NCBI GenBank assembly: GCA_014773175.1
Contig: VXCM01001484.1
Coordinates: forward strand, 62,001 to 126,000
From: Lucifuga dentata
Lineage: Eukaryota; Chordata; Actinopteri; Ophidiiformes; Bythitidae
Reading direction: 5' to 3'
Length of the DNA stretch: 64,000 nt
Position 1 is the stretch's first letter; each line of letters opens with the position of its first letter. Shown here in pieces: positions 12,501-26,179 of the stretch. The position numbers were made by a program, and so were the translations under genes. The notes under the pieces were generated by a model. That model was not told the origin of the DNA, searched no databases, and was given only the letters and a program-made list of their open reading frames with translations.

Positions 12501-15500
12501 TCCAAATAAATGTTGGAAAGAAGATTTCACACAAGAAAGGGTTTCAACATTACTTTCTTAATCTTTTTGTTCAAGTTTTTTTTTTCTTTACTTTATAGTG
12601 TATTAATTAATGGAGAGTGTGGAAAAGAGGTGAAGAAACGTGTGCAAGCAGGTTGGAACGGGTGGAGAAAAGTGTCAGGTGTGATGTGTGACAAAAGAGT
12701 CTCGGCAAGAATGAAAGGAAAGGTGTACAAAACGGTGGTGAGACCAGCGATGTTGTATGGCTTAGAGACAGTGGCACTGAGGAAAAGACAGGAGGCAGAG
12801 CTAGAGGTAGCAGAGACTAAAATGCTGAGGTTCTCTTTGGGAGTGACGAGGATGGATAGGATCAGGAACGAGTACATCAGAGGGACAGCGCATGTTAGAT
12901 GTTTTGGAGATAAAGTCAGAGAGGCCAGACTGAGATGGTTTGGACATGTACAGAGGAGGGATAGTGAACATATCGGTAGAAGGATGCTGAGGTTGGAACT
13001 GCCAGGCAGGAGGCCTAGAGGAAGACCAAAGAGGAGATTTATGGATGTAGTGAAAGAGGACATGAAGTTAGTTGGTGTGAGAGAAGAGGAGGCAGAGGAT
13101 AGGGTTAGATGGAGGCAGATGATTCGCTGTGGTGACCCCTGAAGGGAAAGCCGAAAGGAAAAGAAGAAGAAGAAGACTTTATAGTGTATTAAGTATGAAT
13201 ACATCTTTTTTGACAGCAATTTCCATTTCCATTTTTCGGATATTTTATTGGTTGTGTTGATTTTCTGGTGGAATATCCCTTTAAAACCAATAGTAGAGGC
13301 CTACCAATCATGTGGTCTTGACAGCTGGCGTCTGGGATGCGTCCCTCTTCATTTTCAGCCCTCAGGTTGATCTTCTGCATCATAACGGTCTGGAAAATGA
13401 ATAAAACAATTATGATAGTGATAAAAACATCCACAAATGCTCAAATTTACCATAAAATCAAAGATAAACGAGTTCAATTCAAAGAGAGAAAATGGTCCTT
13501 TTGGGTAAAAATGTACCTGTATGGTGCAATGAGGTGTTAAATAAAAAACAGATTCATTTGTAAAGCTTCCTTTGGGGAAAAAATTGAGCATAAAAAGGAG
13601 TAGTTTACAGATTCATGTACTTTATGGGTTTGTAGATAAATAGACAAGCTTCTGACACTCAAAATTCTAAAATAGAGCTTCTTATCTGCATTGTATTTTT
13701 ATGTTTAAAGTTTTGTTCCAGGTTACTGCTTTACTTTCCTGCCTTACTTAAATTGGGTTATTACAAAAATGTGCTTTTAGGGTGGTATAAAAGAAGCTAT
13801 TAGGTCATAAAGCATCACTCCTTTGTTGCATTTCTGTGGGGAGAAGATAGAGGGAAGGCTGGGAGGACGTATTAAATGGCCCCTTTGTCAAATTGAGTGC
13901 CTGCGATAAGGGGCTCCTCTATGTTATCAAAATTCCTCATCATCTGGGTTAAATTTGCTGCATTATGCGGTGAGACTCTCTTTTGGCCATTCTCCTCCTC
14001 CATTCACTTCTCTCATTTTACTTTTTTTTTATTGCTGTCTGTCTAACTTTCCTCCATCCTTTCCATCATTTGTTTGATCTTGACTGACATAATAAAGACA
14101 AAATATGTATGGCCATAATTTTAACCTCTGTGGTATGATATCCAAAAATCATGCAATTTAAAGAAACTTCATTTGTGGGTGTGTGTGTGACATGTATTGA
14201 ATGAGTTTTTTTTTTTTTTTTTTTTTTTTAGTCTGAAACAGCCTGGGCAGATAATGAAAAAGTAGGCAATGAGCTGTAGGTTGAGTCAGAATCTATGTCA
14301 AACAATAGGGAGTCTTTAGGGAATTTCATGCTGAGGAGGTGGCGGAGTTAGATGCGTGTGTGTGTGAACATGCAAGCGTGAATATCTGTGGGCTTTAGCA
14401 TGTATGAATATGTGCAAACAGCCTGTTCAAACACAGTCGGAGATAGATCACTGTAATAAAATCAGCAGGGCTATCATAGCGTTGCGTTTGCTTCCTTACA
14501 GCATTATCGGTACAGATCTCCACATCTCCCTTCTTTTCGTTGTGTTTCTTGGGGGTAGAGATCCCAGGCAGCGATGGAGCCATGGAGCTGCCCTTCACTG
14601 GAGTCCTGTGAGGAGAGAAGATTTGATCTGTTTTATGTCTGCCTGCCAAGATCCCCTTTAAATCAGCTCTCTAGGTATCAAGCAAAACTTGTTGATAAAT
14701 TGCATGGACGTGCAAACACGTGTACGGCTCCTGCTTGAGTGATTAATGTCTGCAGATACTGTTGATAAAAATCTGATTTGAAGGGTGAAATGTGGAGCAT
14801 TCTTAGTTTAAAGATACATTGAGAGTCCTGACTATGTACAGATGCTGCTGCTGTTTAATTTAAAGGACTATACTGCTGATTTTTCCTGTTTGAACCTAAT
14901 AACTGCTTACAAGTTATATTGCTGTCAACCATTTCCCAAAACATAAAACCGTATTTTAGTTTTCCAGTTATTTTGCCAAATTCCCAAATCTTTCAAACTC
15001 AAATGTTAAGTTGACACCTTTTAAAATTCAATGTTTCACCTGATAATACGTATGCACAATTGTAGAAGGCACGGTTGTTTTAATTTCTCTGTAAAAGCAG
15101 TTTTCTCTTGGGACCATATTCCCTGATATACATTTTCTTCTGTTTGAAACTTTAAAAAATGTGAAAGACATTTTGTTCATTGTGATGGATTATTTATCTC
15201 AAGCATGTTTTAATTCTCTGCAAGTTGATTTTTTAAAGCGTAGTAGGAAAAAATTCTAAAATGTACCTCTCCAGTAGTATATTTTGGAAAATGGTTGGCA
15301 GTAACGTAACGTGTATGCAGGTATTTATTATAAAGGGGTGCTTTATGGTTTTTTAATAGAAAGAAACTGTGGATGTATTGGATGTTGGTTGACAAACCTG
15401 CCAAGAAGCTCCTTCACAAACTGATCTTTGCCGATAAAAGCGGTGGTACATTGGATCTGAGTGGCAATCTGACCCATCTGATTGTTGCAGTGGTCCATGA

Positions 15501-18500
15501 TGGAGCTCAGCTTGTTGCTCATCTCTGACAGATTCTGCACCTCCTGACCGTCTTTCTGCTGGTTATCATTTTTCTTCTTATCCTTCTTCTTGTCAGACTT
15601 TGCCTGTTTGCCCCCCAGCACTGATCCAATCTTCAACTCTTTCTTCTCCTCTTTTCCCTTGGGAGAATCTCCTTTCTTGCCACTCAGAGATGGGAGTTTG
15701 CTTTTACGGAAGCCGAACCAGTTTGCAAGCGACGGGCCTGTCTTTTGTTTGATCTCATTGGCGCTGACCTTCTCTTGCTCTTGACATTTCTGCACATTCT
15801 CTTTGATTCCCATCATGACTTTCTCTTCAATGGTGCAGAATGCTGGGCTGACTATTTCCTCCTCTTTTAGATCCAGGGGTTTGTTTGGGGAGTTGGTCTG
15901 GGTTTTGACACCCCGGCTCAGGTCTGGCTCATTAAGGGTGGTCACTTTCCCTCCTGTCTCATGCACTGTGGTTTNACCCCGGCTCAGGTCTGGCTCATTA
16001 AGGGTGGTCACTTTCCCTCCTGTCTCATGCACTGTGGTTTCAGAGCTGTAGACACAAGAGGATGGTGGCTGAAACTGTGGATGAGAGGCAACCTTCACTG
16101 GATGTCGTATATTTTTCAAACCAGTCCTATCGGTGATGGGTAAGCTACGCACCTCTTTTTGAGGTTGGCCGATGACCGCCTCCCCTGTCATTGTGCCCTG
16201 TGACCCCTCACCTCTGGAGCCTGATTTCGGCGTTCTCTCAGGGAGGACATTGCTACTGTTTGATCCCATCATACCTCCATAGTAGCTGAACCTGTTACTT
16301 GGAGAATAGACAGGGCTGTCAACTAACCCAACACTGGGTGCCTCCAATGAACTCTGTCTTGACAAGGAGTTGCCCCGCTCGCCTGAGTTGGTGATGATTT
16401 GCGTTCGGATTTTCCCAGGTCCATCTAGAATGTTGATGTTGGGTTTCTCGATGTAGTTGGTGCTGAAACTCTGGCTGCGAGCTTTAGCCCCATTCATCCC
16501 CAAAGCGGGCTTTAGGTGAGGTTTGGTCGTAACAGATATGGATCTAGAGAAAAGCTGACTATTCCTTTTGCCTTTATCAGAAACCTCCCCCTCCTCTAGC
16601 AGCACGGCAGCAGTGTGCACTTCCTCTTCCAGTAACCTCCCCTCGACCTCACCTTTTCCCTCTGTGATGGACGTCTTGGGTGATGGATCCATGCTGTACT
16701 CTGGCTGCAAGCTGTCACACTGTGTAGAAGTATTTGTAGTCACATTCTCCTTGGAAACTGAGTTGATATGATCTTTCTCATGCTTGCCTGGTATAGAGGG
16801 GGTATTTTTATGGCTTGGGGGAGATTTTAAAAATGCTTTAAACCCCATTGGTATGCGTGTCTTTGAGGCTTTTTCCGCTGGATTAGGGGCAGGTATAACT
16901 GAGCTGGGTGGACTTAGAACAGCTTGGGGACTTACTATCTTACTATTTTGTTGTTCTGATTTACACTGAGGAGGGTCCTGAGGTGATACAGGTAAATTAA
17001 TAGAGGTCTTTTGCATTGACTGAGGGACATTTCCATGTGTAGATCCTCTCTTACTTGCAAAAGTGTTCTGAAGCGAGGAGCCTCTGATGGCACTATAGGG
17101 TGGGGGAACATTCTTTGAGCTTTTAGATGCATTTTCAGGTTCTGGAGCACACCCTGAGTTTGCAGAAGGGAGGTAGTGTTTTGTGGTTGTCCTCTTGGAA
17201 GTGCCTTTAGTGGATGTTTGAGTCATAACAGGGGACTTCTGAAGGTGCTGACTGGCTTTGTCCACCAGTTTCTGAGGTGCAAGTGCAGTCCCATATCCTG
17301 CATCCAAATCTAAACAGTCTTTATCCTTGATGGGTAGTGTAGATTGCATATTTGGTACAGTCGGGGGGTGGTAGCTTGGGGGAGGGCCCCTCACAGTGGT
17401 TGGTGTGGATGGTTGAGCCACCCCAGTTTTATGTGCTTGAGGTGACACTTCATAATTTGGTCTGATAAGTAAAGAGGTGGTGCGGCCCGGGGGTCGGGGA
17501 GGAGAAGGGGACCTGAGTTCATTTTTGCTTGTTTCACAGTGTTTGTCTCTGGTTGGCTGCTCGCCATTGTCAGCAAACTGCAGGTGTCTCCTTGAGAGTT
17601 GAGGAGAACTGGAGGTGGAGCTCTTAACCCATTCAGTCCTGTTGGGGAGTTTGGAGTTCACCACCTTTGGGCTTCCTCCTGGGGTCTTAATGAACCTGGA
17701 TATTTTTACTGCAGGAGAGGAGGGGGATTTCTCCTGACGACTAGATCCTGAGTTTCCACTGTTGATTGATTCAGTGGTGGAGCCTTTAGAAAATCTATGA
17801 GGGGATGCTGAAGGTTTGTTACGGCCAGGTATCTTCAAATTACTGGACTTGGGGCCAGGAGAATCATTCACAGCAGGGATGGAATGGCCTTTATTAACTC
17901 GACTGCTTGTTGGCTTGATCAGTTTTCTTTGTGGGGTCAGATGCACTGATAGCCTCTCTGCACTGCTCTCCCTGCTGTTGCTTGCTTTGCTAGTCCTGCT
18001 CTGATATTCTGATGGCTTCTCTGGGGATTCAAGCACAGTGTAGTTTCTTACATTTGCAGATTTTTCCCTTGTTGGCCTCTCTTGGGGTGTCGGTTCTGTG
18101 ACTACCTTACTACCTGGAATGTCACTTCTAGGCCCATGACCACAAAGCTCAATAGGCTCTCCTTCTGCATCAAAGATTGCCAAGATGCTCTCTTCTGACT
18201 GAGTACACTTGGCCCCTTTGGGGTCCTTGATTAGGCTGAAAGGCCTGGGTCTTCCATCTGCAGACTGAGTACGTCCCTGGTCCCTTCGCAAGCACTGATG
18301 GGCGAGCAGCTTGGCAGCATCCCTCGACAGCCTCTTGAGGTCCCTCTCCACTTCAATCTCTGCTGGCTGACTAAAAGCTGTCCGGACGTCACTGGACTCA
18401 GAGTTGAGTTCGTCAGCATCATCTGTGTCTGAGAGGTGACTGAGACCCTCTGGATCAGAGGGGTTGAAGTGCAGCATGGATGGTTTAGTGAACGCTGATA

Positions 18501-21500
18501 TACGCTGTCCCTCAGGAAGGAAACTGTTAATGAAACTCATGAGCTTCTCAGGATGCTCATTTGAGTCAAAGCCAGGAGGGTGTTTGGTCGCCATGGGACC
18601 TGAGCTACCATCACCGCCAACTCCACTGTCCTGGATCCCCTCCCAGCTGCACAGACTGTCTGAGATGCTGTGGGAGAGCTTCCTGCTGTAAAACCAGCCA
18701 TCCTTGGTGGGGACATTGTCTCTGCGACTAGAATGTGCCAATTCATCATCTGCGTCATCAGAATCATAAGAAAATTTCTTGACCCCAAAACCAGAGGCAC
18801 ACATTCTACCCGTATAGGGGGTCTTAGACACTCCTTTACTGCTACTCTTGATACCCAGGGAGTAGATTCCCTCATTGGAATTCATGCAGTCTTTGTAGCC
18901 TGACTTGGAGACCTTGGATGAAGAAGAGGAGCTCCTGTGTTTCCTCCTCTGGAGCTTTCTTAGTCCCTCTAATATGCGGCTCTCCTTACGCCTTGTGGGC
19001 AGCTGCTCCTCCAAAGGGGCACAGACGTTACTCGGGACTGAGGAGCCCAAACTCAGCCTCTTCTCCCAGGTCAGAGACGACTACAAGGATGGGAGCAATA
19101 AGAGATTAACACATTGCTGCAATATCATGGAAAGACTCAACATTAGTCTCATTATAATCCAAAAGGAGTTTACCATTTTTCCACAGGAGCGTCCATCATT
19201 CCAGGTGTAAGAGCCACTGGAGAATTCACTGCAGGCACTGGACAGGGACAACTCACTACTGCTACGGCTGCTGCGTGGATATGTCGGCGCCGGTACCGTC
19301 AGACTCAGCTGACTCAAACACTTGGCCACAGGGACGCCTGCCTTTCCATTCAACTGGACCTCCTAAGAAAAGAGACATAGCATTTTGTAAGACAGTATAC
19401 CTCTCTTATCTGACGTTGATGACGCTGACAGATTGATGATTGAGGTTGAATTTGTTTTTCTTGCCGAAGTATTTAATATATATAAATGTTGGGTATATAC
19501 ATATATAATTATATTCTGAAGCATTTGGCTGTTAATCCTGTCATGGAAAAGCACAGTTAGCATCTTATTGCAAAGAATTATCAAATAAAATCAGTGATGT
19601 TGACATGTTTCATAAATTCACATCATGATATGATATAATACATATGTGTGACTAAAGGGTGTGATGTAACCGGCTGATTGAAGTATTTGTGCACATTTAG
19701 ATAAAAAGATTTGTAAAAATTCACATCTTGACTATTTATTTACTCCCTCTTCTTCCCCTCTCCTAGCACACATTAGAGTTTATCAGGTGGCATTCTCAGA
19801 GGGGTAAAAGGGTAAGAGAACGGGGCAAACTCACTTTCAGTCCTTAATGCATAATACATAAGATGACTAATGTACCGCACTGTCCTATGGAGTCATTTTT
19901 ACTGACGAGGAGCCTGAATCAATGGTTTTCTGGTAATATGACAAGGATTTATTCCTCTTACTGCCAACTGATACTACCAGCTCTTCTTGCTGAGAGCAAA
20001 GGAGGGCTCACGTTGTGAAATAGTTAGGTCTGTATTTTAATCTCTTCTAATGATTTCTTGAGGGTGGGGGGCACACATCAGTTATGCTACCTGGAGGAAA
20101 AGAGCCTTCTGCGTTTTTCCCATTAAACTTACATGGGAAGGAGAGTCAGTATTCCTGGAAAGCAAGAAGGCTTTGCTTCTTTCTGGCTCCAGAAGCAAAT
20201 CAGCTGCAGACAGATCCATGATCCGAGAGTGGAGTTTCTGGAAGACATGAGGAAGGACACGCCACGGTTTTAACAACAGGCTGCACAGACAGGGATCGCT
20301 AAAAAAGATGAGCTCAGTGCCAAGAAGAGCCAAGGAAATGGATAATATGAGATTGAGACATCAGAAAAATAGCAGAAAAATGAGTTGGAACATTTTTTTT
20401 CTTGCCCATGTATTGAAAAATCAGCACAGAGCACCATCCAATATGAATTATCAATATACCTGCTGCTCAAAGTTAACGCCTGAAATATTTTTAACCTCCT
20501 TAATCTCTTAAATCTGTCAGTCAGAATGTCAGAAAACGCAAATGCAAACTAACATTTTTAACGGCCATTGTTAAAGCTGAATTCCCTCCGCCATCGCCGT
20601 GCAGAGCACCTAAGCCTCCTCGATCAAAGGCATTAACGTTATTGGCTGGAAATAACTAATGCGAATAGGAACTAATTACATCAGGGAGCAAGGGATTCCT
20701 TGGATTTTTTTTATTCATATGGAAGTTAGATGAATACAAAACCAAATAACTTTCCACATATTAATCTCACAACTTAATTACATTGCACTCCCTGTGCTTA
20801 TAATAACTCAAAATGAAAATATGCTGAAACAAAATGCTTGATCTTATGATACATTTACTGGCAATGGTAAATTTGAGGCACTCTCAAGGAGTGTACTGTA
20901 TGTCTTTCTGTAGATACAATAACCTCATATATTTTTGTCCTTCAACCATTAAAAAATGATACAAAATATATTTAATTTCATCCCATGCTGTGCAACCATC
21001 ATGAAAGTCACCTTCATGCAATCATTCTCAACATTTTAATGGAAAGTAAACTCTGCCTGTGGCCAAAACACAACCGTCCCACGTCCGCTTCCCACCTTTC
21101 AGTAAAACATCCAAACCAAAAGCTTCTTTTGTATTAATGCAAGTCTGTGGAAAAGCTTTCAAAACAGAGAACACTCTAAAAAGTGCAATATATGACATTT
21201 CACCCTCACTGATGAGGTGGTAATGGTGCCATGGAAACAGATCGATGCCCACTTTCACACTTTTTTTCACTGCAGAGATAAGGGTAAGTAAACCAACCAG
21301 CTCTGCATTATGGCCAAAGGTTTTCATATTATAGCTAGGTTTGGTTTGATTTGGACCAGATTTGGTCAAAATACAGAGATGATGTCTGCGTCAATTTTAG
21401 AATTTTTGTCCGTTTTCATTGTAAAGCTTCAGGTGTATTATACTTTTAAAATGAAATGATATTATCAAGATCAATTTGAAGTTTTCACTTTTACGATCTG

Positions 21501-24500
21501 AAGCCCTCAAATATTTTCTGCTCTGATGCTGCATCGCTGGGCGTCGTCATCCCGCCGCTGTCCATGCGGGATGGGAGAGGCTGAGGTGTCACTGGAGGCT
21601 GTGATCTTATCGTGGAGTGCTGTATTTCACCTCCTCAGCATCCTCATCAAGGATTCAGTCAATAGTGTCATGAGGCCACAGTGGAGGGTACTGGAAGGGA
21701 ATGTTGGATGACGAGGGGGCGGACAGAAATGGATGGGTATACACTTCTTCAAACGAGGTTCAAGGCCACGATCAAAGTCATGGATGTTCATATTGAAATA
21801 TTGATGTAAGTGAGGGTGCGCTGTGCACCAAGGTCAGAGTCATTCTTTGTTCAATACGTCATGCAAATGTTGGGCTTTTATCGGTTATTAGTTTACATTC
21901 TTTTTTGCATTTAAAGGCAGAACGTATCCTTAAGCTTTCTGTCCTAAAACATATTCTATATTCATTCTATATTAAAATGGTTCTTATGCTGAAAAAATAC
22001 TACTCTAGCAATAAATGGAGAATGTTAGAGCAATTAATGTCAAATTTATAGATATTAAATATCAGCCCTGATTATCAGCAATCAGTCACTTCCACACAAA
22101 TCGACAGTATCAGTAATTATTAACCAGGAAAAAATCATGGCTGTACTGTTATCAGCAGTTAGTACATTCAATGATGTATTCATTTATTATTGTCTATTTT
22201 TTATTTAGTTAATTTATTCTAGATTTTTTATATTTTTATCATATTAGTTTTGTTTTTATATGGTGCTACAGACATAAGCTGAACTGTTTTCTCATTATTA
22301 TTTTTATATTTTTCCCTGTTATGTCACAAAAGTCAAATCTGCATATATTATTAGTAATATCGCAGCACTGGTAGTATTTGTGAATTGTTCTGCAAACCTG
22401 CGTACACTTATACTTCTTAAATTCTCAAAGAATAAACCCAGACAGACACACACACACACACACACACACCATACATTCATAAACACACCCACTCATACAC
22501 AACGCTCGCCTCACTTCATCACAAAGGCACAAAGGCTTTTCCTAAAGCTGGAGCAACACACAACCTGAATAGCAAAACCACCAGAAAACGAGGCAACAGT
22601 TCAGATATGACTCAGGTGAGATAAATGTCCTTCTATTATTAAAAAAAACTGTATATTTGTTAATCATCCAATATGACATATACTGTATAAAGGCTCCAGT
22701 CTGCAGATTTGATCAACAATGGACTAGAATTTCATATTTTTTTTTAAATTGTCAACTTTTCCTTTCAGTTTTGCTCTGAAACAGCATCTGTAGCTGCTCT
22801 GATATGGCAGCAGCTTTCATATTCAGTAATTAGACTGTACAAATTACAAATAGCCTGAGCCGTAATGAGGTCATGGGTTTTATTCAGTGTCCTCGGGGCC
22901 CTGACTCAACTCATAGCATTTGTACAATTCAATTTCTGCTTACTTGTCATATTTGATAGAACTGCAATGAGCGTGCAGTGGTTATTTTCACTTTTCCTAA
23001 CAAATACCTGAGTGTACAGGCGTCTGGAGCTGCTCAAAATATTTTTATCCCTGTTCTGACAAAATTGCTGACTTGAAAGAAAATCGGTTATCAACAATCA
23101 AGCTTCCATTCTTTATTTTCATGAGGATGATTGTCGTTTTCTCTCAAACTGTGTGGCTGAAGGTGTGTGTTTACACATCTCTTTATCAGAGAAACTCAAG
23201 ATGCCCTCAAGGAATTAGAAAACGCTTAATTACTGATAAGGAAAAAGGTCAGGGGAAAGACTGGAAATATTATACTTTACTGTGGGATTAGATCTCCTTC
23301 CAGATAAGGGTTGGGATAAATAAGAGAAAATTCTTCCTGGTAATTTGGATTTTAAAGGAAAATTAGTTTGAAGTTGTAAGCGGAAAAGTATCTACAAATT
23401 CCTGATTCATCAGAAATAAATCATCAGAATAATTTCCAGATGTGCAGGAAATTTGCTGAATTCTATTCCCTTTATCTGTATAATTAAGAGATTTTTTTGC
23501 AGGTGTTAAAATAGCAGTAAACAAACTTTGAAAGACAGAAATCAAATTAAAAACAGGAGGTAATTATGATATCTGGAATATTCCGAGGAAAGTTGGACCA
23601 AATTTTCCACTCTGAGCTCCAGTAAGTCAGAACAAATATAGATTTTTCACACACCTCTCCTACGCATGGCTGCTGCAGAGCTCATAATCGACCGACCGAA
23701 CTTTGCTGAGCTGCGTGATCGCATTATGATTAATTTGTGGACTGAATCACCAGCTGATCGAGAAGCGAGGAATGTGATTATTAAATATTAAGTCAGAGAG
23801 AAAAAATAAATAAATGAAAGTGGAAATGCTGCGCATTCAGATGTGCAGACAAACGCACGTCTGCGCAGAGACGTTAAAGTCGGCACCAAACTCAATACCG
23901 TCGCCCACACACTCCTCTCACCAATAGAATCCATCTACAACATGCCACTAAAGTGCACGGCACATATTACAAGAGCTATTTCTTTTCCTCTGCCTTATTA
24001 TACACGACCTTGAATTCATTTCTTTCCTCACTTTTTGAAGAAAAGTAGCATTTCTATCTGGTCTCTGAGTGCCTTAATTCATGTTTCTGTTTGGATTACA
24101 CCTCTGGGTCCCTACAAAGGTATCATCAGCATCCCTCTTCAAGCCTTTTATATTGCAATTTCACTTGACAATGTCCAATAACAGAGCAAAGCCATCTTTT
24201 CTTTTCCATTTCTTTCTCTTCCCGTTTCGCCCTCACTTCTATTTCTCTGTCTATCAACGCTCACGTCATTCTGCTATCTCAGCTCTCTCTCCTCTTATCA
24301 ACCCTGCCTCGTCGTCTTTCCTTCCCTCCTCTCTTCTCCATTCCTTCTATCTCCTCTGGATGGACTGACAGCTCCATTTGCTTCCCTTTCTTTACATTGG
24401 TTGTTGTTTTCATATTTACAGGCCCTCAGCAATTTGTACTATTATGTGAAATCACGATTTTCACGGCGCTGACAATCAACAGAGAAGGAAAAGTACACAA

Positions 24501-26146
24501 ATCCTTCAACACAATGGAAACATACTTCATTACATTTCTAATAATAGAGATTTTTCAAGCCTTCAGGTCAGCTGAAGTTGAATTTTCTGACGGATTTTCA
24601 TTTCTAATTTCTGAAATTGTAAAAAAAAGTTTTTATTTGACAACAGCAATATTTTCTGATCCTGTCTCGTGGTAAATTTAATGCCTTGTACCTAAAATCT
24701 TCAGATAAACCTAAGAGGAAAAGTACAATATTTCACTGCAAAATTAGAAGTAGCGTGTTGCACAAAATGAAAAATCTTCAAGAAACTTACATCAAAATTA
24801 CACTTAAATAAAATAATACTTATACTTTCCACCTCTGCAGACTTTACAGCCTTTACAGTAATATTTGTCTAACTACACACAGCCACATTTCAGTAAATTG
24901 AGACTTTCCAGGGGAGTAAAGATGAACCGGCTGGTAATTTTCAGCCACTCAGCATGAGAGCTGGACGAAGGAGAATATGAATAGAGGAGGATTTTTGTTA
25001 GCAGATGGTTGCTGGATCAAATCTCTGTTAGGTGGGCAAAGAGAACCAGACTGGTTCTTCTTTATTGTCAGAGCTGAAAACTCAACGGATGGAGCCAAAG
25101 AAGCTTTTCGGGTTAAGTAACATGAAACTGGAGCCCGATGAAACATGAGGAAGGTATGAATATCATCATCCCGGCACAGCAGTCAGTGGATGACATCACA
25201 GGAAATCATGTGAATAAGTTCTGAATCTGTGGTGGTTTGTAAGTGTGAATATCTTTAACTGAATGTTCTGCAAAAAGTCCTACAGTTATAGATTGTGGAT
25301 TCCAGGTGGGCGGTTGCAAGCGGCATACGTTACCTGGAGCAGCAGGTCCGAGGCGGGCTTGATCCGCTGCTGGAACAGAACGCTCAGCGCCCGATTTTGC
25401 TGCTCGAGGTCAAACACACGAGTTCGCAGCTTCAGACATTCCTCTCTCAGATCCTGATGGACAAGCAGCAAAAAGCAATGTTCACAATTTTCACAACACG
25501 AAGGGGGTTCTTTAATGAACTCAAAGTTGTTAATAGTGCTCTGAGATGAGGAGTGAGGGTTTCCATGGAAATGAGAAGCTAACCTTCTGGGTGAGAAGCG
25601 CCTGAACCACTTGATTGGCAACCTTAAAAGGAAAGACAGAGAGAAAACAAGCTGTCATGAAATCTTAATTTGGCTGCTTTGGCACACAGATAATGTCTTC
25701 CCGACCTTGGATGACCTTAGCGGCCTCCGCAGACGCCTTCGCACTGCTAACTCTGCACCTCGCTGCACTTCCTCAGCCAATTTATACCTAACCTGAATTA
25801 TTACAAGCTTAAGATTACAGAACGTGTGCGAGAATGGGAGGATAAGTGTGCGTTGTGCAATTGCCATTAATCCAGTATTTGCTGGCAGGGAGGGCTGAAG
25901 GCAAGCGCTGCGCCAGAATGGATTGGAGCGTGCACGTCTTTTACGATGGTTAATTCTTGCCTCTTGATGGTGGTATCGACATGGCGAGGTTGATATAGGA
26001 GCAGAGGTGCGCCCAGCTAAAGTGCTGTTGTGCCTCACCATCACAGCACTTCACACCCGGCCGCAGCTCAGACCACAACACCTATCGAGCAGCGGATCCG
26101 ATTGCTGCCCATTGATTGCTCATTAATACCGTGTGAAACCACATCG

Positions 26147-26179
<33 letters not shown>

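Larger units (their letters stand above)
9212..13304 (-). other. nckap5 intron containing the RTE fragment
   Basis: 4.1 kb with a poly-T single-N join at 10.35 kb and the LINE copy at 12.6-13.2 kb. The rest is featureless AT-rich DNA. Confidence 0.8.

Noticed and set aside
12510..12608. N-terminal part of the plus-strand ORF before the RTE element
   Set aside because: It lies outside the target duplication, so it is host intron read in frame by chance.
12593..13219. 208-codon minus-strand ORF over the LINE fragment
   Set aside because: It is the antisense shadow of the RTE reverse-transcriptase frame and crosses both element borders.
15590..19109. Several plus- and minus-frame ORFs inside the giant exon
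   Set aside because: They are shadows of the 3.7-kb nckap5 exon, which alone matches family motifs and splice phases.
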